From: Tanypteryx hageni
Taxonomy: Eukaryota > Arthropoda > Insecta > Odonata > Petaluridae
Length of the DNA: 64,000 nt
NCBI GenBank assembly: GCA_028673005.1
Contig: CM054114.1
Span: 16,803,516 to 16,867,515, forward strand
Direction: 5' to 3'
Both the position numbers and the translations under genes were made by a program. Numbering within the stretch: the first letter of the stretch is position 1; the number at the start of each line of letters is the position of its first letter. Under the pieces are notes generated by a model, which was not told the origin of the DNA, did not search any database, and saw nothing but the letters and a program-made list of their open reading frames with translations. Positions 54,666 through 64,000 of the stretch are shown one piece after another.

Positions 54666-55437
54666 TCCGATTCACTAACCACTATCCATTTGAAATAGAA
54701 AACTTATGTTTCTTGGCTTTAGTGACGCAGTTCTTTCGTTAATTACAATGTGAACTAACCTTATATTTGGTTGAAATTCCACTTATCACCTAAGCTAGGC
54801 TACGTTCCATGTTCTGAAATATACCAGATTTTCATTAATAATGTTGAAAAGCAATTGAAATTACCTTGTGCACACATTCTTAGTTTGGTTTTAAGTCGTT
54901 CATGAACAACAATGAACTATCCCGGAAGGGAGTGGTTGCCACAACGGCCAACAAAGGCGACGACACAAAAAATAAATCCTCCATTGTTTGATATAATCAA
55001 TTTAGAAAAATATAAATTATAATGGCTTTGTCTAAGGTGATCTAATGTCTAACAACTGCTAAAGGATATATCAGAAGCGATGTCAAGGAAATATGGAATC
55101 TGTGATTTACCGATTTATTTTATAATCCGTAGGTAGTAATTAATAGAACAGTCGAAAATTAAATTATTTAAATCATACATAACTCTCTTGAGATGAGTAA
55201 CATTAATATTTAAACTCACTTTCATTCCTTCGTCGTAAATTATTTATTTCTTATTACTTAGTGGGTGTATACGTAAAGAAGATAAACGTACTTAATTAAG
55301 TTAAGAATAATACATTTTCTTTCATTCACAATGCTCGGTAGGCGCAGGAAAGAAAATAAAACGAATTTATATTAGGTCTTGTTTACTAAAGTTGCTACAA
55401 AGATTGTTTTCGTTGACAAAAATAAACAGGAAGAAAA

Positions 55438-55556
55438 ATGGAATACGCAGAGTTTTCAAAGATTTTCTTTATGGGAAATGCGTATAAAACGTATAGAGTT
55501 ATTGGTTGTTACTTGAGTTTTTATTTCCGAAACTATAAGTCGTAATTACATATATG
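55438..55556 (+). repeat. Dispersed repeat related to 23.1-23.3 kb
   Basis: ATGGAATACGCAGAGTTTTC..., frame MEYAEFSKIFFMGNAYKT. Mirror at about 57,673-57,791. See 23,106-23,265. Confidence 0.55.
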
Positions 55557-55747
55557 GTCTCGCGAACATTTTTGTGATGAATGTTATTCTCTATTCGAAT
55601 AAATTTTTAAATTTATGTATACGTCATAGAATATATGTATTAGAGCAAGGGAGAGAAAATATGTTTTTTTTTTTAATTGTTGTTTGCAGATAGATATGTC
55701 AGTCTGTAATATGTAGTAGACTAGGCATATTTTCTCCAATTTTAAGA

Positions 55748-56240
55748 TTTGAAACCATTGCTTTCACTATTCAGCACTGTCGGATGCCATACAAAGAACA
55801 TCTAACCACTCTTTACCAATTTTTTCCATTGTTCGTCTTATAACTGTGGCAATAGTAACGCTATTTGGCTTAGTCACAAAAGAAACGTTAAATAAAAAAA
55901 ATGATTTTCCTTGTCCACCTTCATCGTAATATGTCAACAATGTGCTCATAGTTGGTTGTCCTACAACAATGTGACTTTTATCAATAATAAAGCTTATTTT
56001 ATAGTACTTTATCGATTCTATTATTTTGGCAAATTGTTGATTGAATACTTCAGACAAATACATTTTTAGTAACGAATCATATTTCGGCGTAGTTTTAGTT
56101 GCAGGACAATATTCTTTTACAAAATTACCTATTGGACCATCACAAGTTATTAGACTCAATCCAGCATGGCAAATGGCACGAATAAAATCATTAATTGCAC
56201 CTTCTGGTTTTTTCTTTTTCACTCTGTCTTACAAGTGTAT
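55748..56240 (-). pseudogene. hAT transposase fragment (CGGBP1-like group) in the spacer
   Basis: Minus-strand frame of 151 codons: EGAINDFIRAICHAGLSL, FVKEYCPATKTTPKYDSLLK, KISFIIDKSHIVVGQPTMST, then WLDVLCMASDSAE. It aligns block by block with residues about 40-180 of the hAT transposase at 11,277 (DLCHAIVAANIPF; FLERYCHQSVPSESRLRK; IWISVDETTDALGRYMANL; VLLLYSDAA). The catalytic DETTD has become DKSHI, so the fragment is inactive. N- and C-terminal parts are missing. Confidence 0.75.
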
Positions 56241-57021
56241 CGTTAAGTGTTAGCTGTTGCTGTGATGTTGAAGGAATGGGATTTAAAAATTAAGAACATA
56301 ATTCTTTGTCTTAACACTACAGCGAGCACACCCTATTTTCGGACACGGGCAGACATGTGGTGGCAAATTTGCTACCATGCCATTTTCCTCAAATTTTGTC
56401 GTATTATACATGTTTTTGGGCCAGTGAGTTTTTATTATTAAAAATGATCAAGCTTACAAAACAAAATTTTATATTTGCCTTAAAAAATATATTTTAAAAC
56501 ATTGAAAAAAATAATAATTTCTGCTGTGCCAGTAACAAAAAAATATAACAAAACGTAAAGGCAACATAAAGGTAAACATATGTATGGCTACTTCATGATT
56601 GTTGGAAGATAAATAGGAAATTGCAACATTAATGACAACAATTTTACGTTACCCTTCAAATAAAATGTCTTTTTTCCTGACTAGTTATTTTTCTTCACTG
56701 TGTCATCAAAAATTTAAAAAACCCTTAAGGTAACATTAAGTAGGTAAAAAGTAAGTAGCACATGTATTGTATACATAATAACAATAACAATGGCACAATT
56801 TAAGACAATTTTAAAATATCAATAAATGAATAAGACAAAAGTAATTTAGTTTAGGTACATACATTGAAACACTAGTTAGAATCAGATTCAGAAAAATTAT
56901 TTGTTGATTCACATTTTGTACATGTAGTAACTGTATATAATTTATAAATCAATTCAATAAAGTTAAGAAAATAATGCTTCACCAACTACAGTATAACATG
57001 TTATGTAATAAAAATACTTAC
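56241..57021. other. Spacer of the inverted repeat, AT-rich
   Basis: No supportable gene. Confidence 0.4.
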
Positions 57022-57052
57022 ATTGCTGGGCGCGTGGTAGCACTTTTGATAC
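57022..57052 (-). CDS. 31-nt microexon in the palindrome spacer (candidate)
   Basis: Minus strand: TATTTTATGTATAG acceptor (ending 57,053), donor CAGCAAT|GTAAGTATT. Reads VSKVLPRAQQ plus one base; that base joins the first two bases of the exon at 53,765 as TTG. Short, so support comes from the strong donor, the acceptor and the phase match. Confidence 0.4.
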
Positions 57053-57085
57053 CTATACATAAAATATTATTAAGAACTTAGGTCT

Positions 57086-57398
57086 GCACTAAGCATGTGG
57101 ATAAACGCCACTGAAGTATGAAAACTAGAAGAGATAGGAACCAGAGTTTTTTTTAAACACACCAGATATTAATAAAATAATTTCTGCACTAAGCGTGTGG
57201 ATAAACGTCACTGAATGACAAGTATGAAGATTAGAAGAGATAGGAACCAGAGTTTTTTTTAAACACACCAGATATTAATAAAATCATTTTTGCACTAAGT
57301 GTGTGGAAAAACGCCACTAAATGACAAGTATGAAGACTTGAAGAGATAGGAACCAGAGTTTTTTTTAAACATACCAGATATTAATAAAATAATTTTTC
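57086..57398. repeat. Three tandem copies of a 106-bp unit
   Basis: Units start GCACTAAGxxTGTGGA at 57,086, 57,186 and 57,292; lengths 100, 106, about 106 (the first lacks 6 bp, TGACAA). Each contains GAAGAGATAGGAACCAGAG, an eight-T run and CCAGATATTAATAAAAT. Unique to the spacer, not in the arms. Confidence 0.95.
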
Positions 57399-59324
57399 TT
57401 TCCTAGTGTTAACAACTAACAGACACTCAGGCTCTATTTTAGGAGCTCAAACTTCTCCTATCAAAGATCAAACAAAGATTCGGGAGAATCCCAAGCATAA
57501 TATCACAATTTTGTTTGCATCGATCGTTACGACATTTCTATCTGCAAACAACTATTAAAAAAAAACATATTTTCTCTCCCTTGCTCTAATACATATATTC
57601 TATGACTTATACATAAATTTAAAAATTTATTCGATTAGAGAATAACATTCATCACAAAAAAGTTCGCGAGACCATATATGTAATTACGACTTATAGTTTC
57701 GGAAATAAAAACTCAAGTAACAACCAATAACTCTATACGTTTTATACGCATTTCCCATAAAGAAAATCTTTGAAAACTCTGCGTATTCCATTTTTCTTCC
57801 TGTTTATTTTTGTCAACGAAAACAATCTTTGTAGCAACTTTAGTAAACAAGACCTAATATAAATTCGTTTTATTTTCTTTCCTGCGCCTACCGAGCATTG
57901 TGAATGAAAGAAAATGTATTATTCTTAACTTAATTAAGTACGTTTATCTTCTTTACGTATACACCCACTAAGTAATAAGAAATAAATAATTTACGACGAA
58001 GGAATGAAAGTGAGTTTAAATATTAATGTTACTCATCTCAAGTGAGTTATGTATGATTTAAATAATTTAATTTTCGACTGTTCTATTAATTACTACCTAC
58101 GGATTATAAAATAAATCGGTAAATCACAGATTCCATATTTCCTTGACATCGCTTCTGATATATCCTTTAGCAGTTGTTAGACATTAGATCACCTTAGACA
58201 AAGCCATTATAATTTATATTTTTCTAAATTGATTATATCAAACAATGGAGGATTTATTTTTTGTGTCGTCGCCTTTGTTGGCCGTTGTGGCAACCACTCC
58301 CTTCCGGGATAGTTCATTGTTGTTCATGAACGACTTAAAACCAAACTAAGAATGTGTGCACAAGGTAATTTCAATTGCTTTTCAACATTATTAATGAAAA
58401 TCTGGTATATTTCAGAACATGGAACGTAGCCTAGCTTAGGTGATAAGTGGAATTTCAACCAAATATAAGGTTAGTTCACATTGTAATTAACGAAAGAACT
58501 GCGTCACTAAAGCCAAGAAACATAAGTTTTCTATTTCAAATGGATAGTGGTTAGTGAATCGGAATGCCGATAACCATAGTCTGTCTTGATAATCCACACG
58601 CTCCTATTTTCCGCCGGCTTAATCGAGCCTTCACAGTTCTCTTTCCATCAGCTGAAACATTTGCCTTCATCTTTTTCCTTCTAACACACGCCTTTGATCA
58701 TGCTTCCCTCCTATTCTTCTCATTTTATCAACTTCTTCTTGCGGACGTCTTCCTTAATATTCCCCATTGGTAGAAGATACTATATTCTACTAAGAGTGGC
58801 CTTTGCTTTCGCTATTCTAGTCCTAATTTTATCGGTACATTTTGCTTCTCTCGTCATGATGCTTTCAAGGTACAACTTTACTGTCTGAAACTGATTCCGA
58901 TGGCTTTCCAAGCCAATACTTACGTTCGAGTATTTTTCTTTTCCCGATATTTGCATGAACTTGGATCTTTTCCTATCTATATGTTTCCAAGGACAATTTT
59001 TCTGTTAACTGTGTCCGTCGAAGATCGACTTCATCTTTCGAAACCTTCGACCTCAGTACAAAGACAGGCTATTAATGCATACAGAACCAGGAAACTATAT
59101 AATCTGATCTTCCACAACATCTTTCTTACAATTAGTTTGAAACAATCAAAAAATTTACCTCCGTAAGGAAATAGACATCAATCAAAGTAAGTTAATGAGT
59201 TATTACAAACGATAGTTTTCAGAAATAATTTTTTTATAATCTATGAATAGTTCAAAATGTCAAATAATGAGATAAGCCGTAGACATACGTTGAATTTTAA
59301 ATTGTTTCTCTTATGTCTCTGCAG

Positions 59325-59464
59325 TGTCTAGCGATCGTATCCCCGTATTCGTCACCCTTGCGGTAGTCATTTCTTTCTTCGGCTGCCTCATCGGGTGGTG
59401 GATCTGGGGACGCTTCAACCGTTATTGCGCCGGGAGGAGGTGGTGTGTGGAAGATGGTGACCCT
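59325..59464 (+). CDS. Inverted copy of the membrane-spanning exon
   Basis: Same 140-nt exon as 53,765-53,904 with intact acceptor (TCTCTGCAG) and donor (GTAAGT), no coding change, on the opposite strand. If the host gene is transcribed leftward, this copy lies antisense in an upstream intron or flank. Alternatively it belongs to a second, rightward gene copy created by the inverted duplication; its flanking exons would lie beyond the window. Confidence 0.55.
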
Positions 59465-59701
59465 GTAAGTATAATACGCCTAAACTGGCAATTACATACT
59501 TCTCTTATCTTACAAACCCTTCTAAGAGGTTATTTTATGCAGTTGATAACAAAAATGTCCAATCGTCTCTAGTGAATATGAAATGCTCGTTTTTAAGAAA
59601 ATAACCTTTTTTGTTCAAATAACTATTCATTTATTAAGAGCAAATGTCCCTTACTGCTACAAAATTTTACTTTACATTCATATCATAACGGATACAAGCA
59701 C

Positions 59702-59905
59702 GGATTCCGGGAGGTTGTCGGTGGTGTAGTGTTTAGGACGTTGGCTGCTACTCACCTGCTGCTCGAAAGGGTAGCTAGAACGAATCTTGCGAAAGTAAGT
59801 TTTTTTCCAAGGCTCTCTGTTAGTGTGGTTTGGGGAGACCGCGGAAAGTCAATGTTCCGTCCTTTGGAAGGGACGTTAAGCCGTTGCCCTCTCTCTCTCT
59901 CTTAA
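59702..59905 (+). repeat. tRNA-derived SINE, right arm copy
   Basis: Head: TGTCGGTGGTGTAGTGTTTA GGACG with a TRGYNNAGYNG-like A box, then CTGCTACTCACCTGCTGCTCG, then AGAACGAATCTTGCGAAAG in the B-box place (diverged from GTTCGAATCC). Body ends GGGACGTTAAGCCGTTGCCC followed by (CT)n. The order is that of pol III SINEs in arthropods. Confidence 0.65.
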
Positions 59906-60018
59906 TTTGTTTGGTAAATAGTTTTACCACCAATATAGGCCGTGCTTCGTGGTAACAACCAAGTTCCCAGCCTTGGTGCTTTTCATTAAGAGTAGGCTAA
60001 TGCCGGCGGGTTTAGAAA

Positions 60019-60110
60019 AGTTCGACGTAATCGTTTCGTCTCGGAGATCTTTCGGCGGAGAGACATTTCGGCGCAGGGATTATTCGGCGCGGGACTTTTT
60101 GGCGAAGGAA
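60019..60110. repeat. CGGCGC-type tandem array, right arm
   Basis: TTCGACGTAATCGTTTCG, GATCTTTCGGCGGAGAGAC, ATTTCGGCGCAGGGATT, ATTCGGCGCGGGAC, TTTTTGGCGAAGGAAC. About 20-bp units. Confidence 0.8.
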
Positions 60111-62116
60111 CACAATTTTTCTGTGTTTTCCTGGGTAAAACTAGAGCAAAGTTACTACATATTATGTCTTGGCTTCCTGTTGGTAAAAATCTTAAATTAA
60201 TGGAATATTTCTTAATACTGATATTGGAAATTCATGTACGTACACAACAATGTCTTATGAAAATAATAAAGTTAGGAGGAGGGAGTGCGGTAAAAATTGT
60301 TAACACATATAGGCGATATGGCTGTCTGTCGTAATCGTCGACAAATGTCGAATTTTAAGTTGGAATTCTACGAAGATAAATAATCATCGGTAACTGTCGA
60401 TTAGGAATAAAAATATTAATCCTGATTAATAAATTATGATTTCTCTTAGTTTATCACATTGAAACTAATATTATTATTCTCAAACATCGTTAGCTGTTAA
60501 TTCAAAAACCAGACCGAAAACACTTGACGTTTACAACGTCTGCATTTTGTTTTAAGGTCACTGGTGCATAAGGAGTTGTTGAATTCGCTCTAAGAAAAAT
60601 CATCGTTAAACGAAACTTCTTTGCATGAATGCTCATATACCAAAATAACAATACTTACGATTAAGGGTAGATTATTTCTCTGTGCTTATGATATTTTTAA
60701 TAAAAATACATTAATCTTCAGATCTTATAAAACTATCTGCATGATTTCTGATCATTTTCATTAAGACTGGTTTGCCATACCACCTCATGCCGTCCCATCT
60801 TAAGCACTACTTAAATAAATTCGATTGTACGCTTCACATACAATGTATAGAAAAACCGTAGATAAGATTTAAATTCCCTTACGCTCAGTTCTTACACTCT
60901 CAGCTTCAACTCAATGGAGATTGTTATGATTAACCTTTACGCTAATACTATATAGTCTGTTGACATATTTGGCGAATATCTCAGGATCTTTGCAAGATAA
61001 CTGGAATGCCTTGTTTTAATATTTTTATTTTATATGAAAGGAAGAGAATCAAATAAAAAACCAACTAAACATATTTGAAGGAAAATAGCAATTCCAAAGT
61101 GACGACAAAACCTAAAAATGCTATACTTCTTCAATATAACGTAGTTTCTTATGATTACGGTGACATCTCTGAACGAATGATAAACCATTCGTAAAAGAAA
61201 AGAATTTAATTTTTCTAACAAACCAAGTTCGAATCCGTGCTGAGGTAGCGTAAAAATAGGTTTATAAATGCGAATAAGCTTATTTTTCCAAGGATCAACT
61301 ATGGATAATTTTAATTACGCTAGGAAAAAACTCAGCACTTTTAAAAGGAAATTAAAAATTGAATTGGCTTTACGCATTGAATTATAAGTAAGGACCTCAT
61401 AAACAGATATTTACTTTGATGTAATCGAGATGCAAACCATAACACTAAGCTTTCTCCTTGCGATATGATCTGTTTTTCTCGATGCTCCTGTTACTCACAT
61501 AGTCTACTTTTGGCTCTTCCTTTCCGTTCGTTCTTCGTTTGTATTTTTTTTGTTTTTGTGATTCATTCTTTGTCCTCACTTTTATTAACACCAGTATAGC
61601 ATACCACATCCAACTTTGCAACCTCATGCAATGCTTATTTAATATTAATTAATAATGTTATTAATAATTTCGACCATCTTCCCCATAACCTTCCCACCGC
61701 TAATCCTTACTAATTTCCGTAGTGTAGTTAAATATTGCTCATTGCCGCAATTTACCATTTATGCGTATTTTCACAACAAATTTACCAGAGTTTAGGGTGA
61801 TTATTAAACATGGCAATAAACCCAATCATAATCTATTTGGTTATTGTATACTACGGCAAAATAGATATGGATTAAGAGAATACTCCTAAGCCGCAAGGAA
61901 TATTCTCTAAATTTATCCAACCCCTAGAATTCTATCCCACCCGGTCAATAATAGTTATTTACGTACTAAAAAGTGCTCCTGTTATTCACATACTGTACTT
62001 GTGGCTCTTCCTTTCCGTTTGTTCTTCGTCTGTATTTTTTGTTTTAGTGGTTCATTCTTTGTTCTTACTTTTATTAACACCAGTATAACATACCATGGAA
62101 AAGCCCAGGAGATAGA

Positions 62117-64000
62117 ATGAGATGCCAAATAGATTACATCCTTGTAAAACAAAGATTTAGGAACAGCATAAAGAACGCCAAGGCATTGCAAGGAGCAGAC
62201 ATTGATTCAGATCACAGCCTTCTAATACTTGACGTGAGTACAAAGCTCAAACAAATAAGAAAAACGAGAAGAGAAAGACAGACCTGGGACCTAGAAAAAC
62301 TGAAAGAAAGGCAGGATGTAGTCAGCATGAAGTTGGAAGATAACCTAAGAAAGTTGGAAAACAAACCGAAGACCGTCGATATAGAATGGGATGAAATTAA
62401 AACCAGTATCAAGGATACCTTGGATAAAGAGATTGGAAAACAAGAGAAGAAAATCAGAAAACCATGGATCACGAAGGAAATGCTGGAGAAAATGGATGAG
62501 AGACGAAAATGGAAAAACGTTAACAGTGAAGAAGGTAGAGCCAACTATAGGCGTATAAACAATGAGTTGAGAAGGGTAACAGATAAAGCTAGAGAAAATT
62601 GGCTAAAAGGAAAATGTGATGAAATAGAACAAATGGAGAAATTAGGACGGTACGATATGATGTACGCTAAGGCACTGGAATTAGAAGATAAGAAGTCTAA
62701 TGGAATTTGTGGTAAAGGAATTATGAATACGGATGGGAAGATAGTCTCAGAAACAAAGGATGTAGCACAGGTATGGGAAGAATACATTAAGGAATTATAC
62801 AGCAAACAGACAGGAGCGGCAAAAATAGAACTGGAAAATGAGGAAAACATTGAAGAAGACAACTTAAGACCAAGTATTATGGAGAGCGAAGTAGAAAAAG
62901 CGATAGTGGAACTTAAGAAGGTGAAAGCCACGGGCAGCGATGGAATACCGGCTGAGATACTTAAAGTCATAGGATCAGAAGGACTAAAAGCGATCACGAA
63001 ATTAATTAATAAGATTTACGACACGGGAGAGTGGCCTCAGGATTTCCTAGAAGTAACAATGATCCCTCTAAAGAAGAAGCCAAAGGCAATGCAGTGTAAA
63101 GATTACAGAACTATAAGCCTTCTGTCACACACATCGAAGATCATCACGAGGATTCTTAATAAAAGGCTGGAGAAAAAGGCAGAAGAAATAATAGGGGAAG
63201 ATCAATTCGGTTTCAGAAAAGGACGAGGAACTAGAGATGCTATAGGAGTAGTTAGAATCATATCAGAAAGGGCAATAGAATACAGTCAAGATATCTGCGC
63301 ATGTTTCGTAGACTGGCAGAAGGCCTTTGATAGAGTAAATTGGGTAAAGTTGATGAAGATATTAAAGGATATAGGTGTAGAATGGAAAGACAGGAGACTG
63401 ATTAGGAATCTATATGAGAATCAAGTTGTAAAGGTCAGGTTTGAGAATGTGGACACCTGCGGAATAAATATCGGTAGAGGAGTAAGACAAGGCTGCTGCC
63501 TATCGCCAACCCTATTCAATATATATGGAGAAAGTCTAATGCAAGAAGCTTTAGAAGGCACAGGGGATTTCAAAATTGGAGGAAGGATTATAAGAACAGT
63601 AAAATACGCAGATGATCAAGTACTTCTAGCAAGAAAGGAAGAGGAGCTACAAAAAATGATAAATAGACTAGTGATAACAGGTAGAAAATACGGTATGGAA
63701 ATAAATACAGAAAAATCCAAGGTCATTCGAATATCGGGTAAAGAAGAGAATCTGAACATAACTATTGGGGGAAAGCCATTAGAACAAGTTTCAGAATATA
63801 AATACCTTGGAAGTATCATAACACGAGAGGCAAAATGTACGGATGAGATCAAAACTAGAATAGGAAAAGCAAAAGCGGCTTTCAGGAGAAAGAAACAACT
63901 ACTTACAGGGAATATAAGGGAAGATATCCGCAAGAAGTTGATAAAATGCTACGTATGGAGTATAGCATTGTATGGGGCAGAAACATGGACGCTAAGGAAA
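62117..64000 (+). CDS. Second copy of the LINE polyprotein, cut by window end
   Basis: Mirror of 48,886-51,114: same start (ATG 62,117), same 5' truncation and same flank (AACATACC at 62,087-62,094). Open to the last base, through VKYADDQVLLA and YGAETWTLRK. No amino-acid difference noted from the left-arm copy over the compared part. Confidence 0.9.
   Translation, partial: MRCQIDYILVKQRFRNSIKNAKALQGADIDSDHSLLILDVSTKLKQIRKTRRERQTWDLEKLKERQDVVSMKLEDNLRKLENKPKTVDIEWDEIKTSIKDTLDKEIGKQEKKIRKPWITKEMLEKMDERRKWKNVNSEEGRANYRRINNELRRVTDKARENWLKGKCDEIEQMEKLGRYDMMYAKALELEDKKSNGICGKGIMNTDGKIVSETKDVAQVWEEYIKELYSKQTGAAKIELENEENIEEDNLRPSIMESEVEKAIVELKKVKATGSDGIPAEILKVIGSEGLKAITKLINKIYDTGEWPQDFLEVTMIPLKKKPKAMQCKDYRTISLLSHTSKIITRILNKRLEKKAEEIIGEDQFGFRKGRGTRDAIGVVRIISERAIEYSQDICACFVDWQKAFDRVNWVKLMKILKDIGVEWKDRRLIRNLYENQVVKVRFENVDTCGINIGRGVRQGCCLSPTLFNIYGESLMQEALEGTGDFKIGGRIIRTVKYADDQVLLARKEEELQKMINRLVITGRKYGMEINTEKSKVIRISGKEENLNITIGGKPLEQVSEYKYLGSIITREAKCTDEIKTRIGKAKAAFRRKKQLLTGNIREDIRKKLIKCYVWSIALYGAETWTLRK

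Larger units (their letters stand above)
49232..55702. repeat. Left arm of giant inverted repeat (at least 6.47 kb)
   Basis: Position x pairs with 113,231-x in the outer part and 113,229-x from about 53,345 inward to a poly(T) run (11 T at 55,664; 9 A on the other side), after which 113,231 applies again. Pairing is visible to the window end, so the true arm may reach below 49,232. Contents: RTE-like LINE, units U, 43-kb repeat, CGGCGC array, SINE, membrane exon, a decayed LINE-like block (54,341-54,665). The outer 3.5 kb shows no difference in the coding frames I compared; the inner part has about ten or more substitutions. Confidence 0.95.
57529..64000. repeat. Right arm of giant inverted repeat (continues past the window)
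   Basis: Reverse complement of 49,232-55,702 with near-identity. Starts at ACATxTCTATCTGCAAACAAC (about 57,529) and runs to the last base of the window without a break. Confidence 0.95.

Noticed and set aside
57086..57398. 106-bp repeats as a CRISPR-like array
   Set aside because: Units are contiguous without spacers.
49232..64000. Palindrome as a hairpin-adapter sequencing artefact
   Set aside because: Arms differ by real substitutions and two indels and are separated by 1.8 kb of unique sequence; still to be confirmed with spanning reads.
49232..64000. Palindrome as terminal inverted repeats of a Polinton/Maverick
   Set aside because: No integrase, polymerase B, protease or capsid gene between the arms; the spacer holds only a hAT fragment and a tandem repeat.
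1..64000. CRISPR array, rRNA, tRNA genes
   Set aside because: No array of regular identical repeats with unique spacers, no rRNA-like block, and no cloverleaf I could recognise; only tRNA-derived SINE heads.

Overview
The window looks like AT-rich, intron- and transposon-dominated DNA of an arthropod, most likely an insect. Evidence is the mix of repeat families (jockey-, CR1- and RTE-like LINEs, Penelope-like elements, CGGBP1-type and other hAT, PIF/Harbinger, Merlin, Tigger/pogo, piggyBac-like, tRNA-derived SINEs), eukaryotic splice sites, and no bacterial-style gene packing. I cannot name the species.

Layout: 1-1.3 kb jockey-like LINE; 1.3-3.2 kb dead Tigger/jerky transposase (-); 4.1-4.7 kb hAT tail; 5.7-7.1 kb SINE and LINE 3' end; 8.7 kb GC-rich block with a strong minus-strand splice acceptor; 10.3-13.0 kb nearly intact CGGBP1-like hAT; 13.5-15.1 kb decayed transposon-type gene; 17.7-18.6 kb MITE packed with palindromes; 19.5 kb long hairpin; 19.9-21.3 kb Harbinger element with a central deletion; 21.3-27.5 kb Penelope-like pieces and a 9-bp minisatellite; 29.7-32.8 kb concentrically nested inverted-repeat elements; 33.3-35.1 kb Merlin element with about 320-bp inverted ends; 36.2-42.8 kb pogo-type and piggyBac-like ends enclosing hAT remains; 45.6-48.7 kb CR1 LINE and a composite repeat; 48.8-64 kb a giant near-perfect inverted repeat.

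The inverted repeat has arms of at least 6.47 kb (left 49,232 or lower to about 55,702; right about 57,529 to the window end, where it is cut) and a 1.8-kb spacer. The arms share the same LINE insertion, SINE and exon-like sequence. They differ by scattered substitutions and two small indels, nearly all in the inner 3 kb.

Threaded between the transposons are short, phase-compatible, exon-like segments on the minus strand. Those at 57.0, 53.8, 44.2, 38.8 and 38.3 kb join in frame into a single-pass membrane protein with a cytoplasmic tail carrying candidate PP1-docking motifs. Those at 22.8 and 22.0 kb join in frame to each other, and weaker candidates lie at 25.4, 17.1 and 8.9 kb. They may be one long gene read from about 57 kb toward 8 kb; this is an inference from splice signals and phase, not from a recognised homologue.
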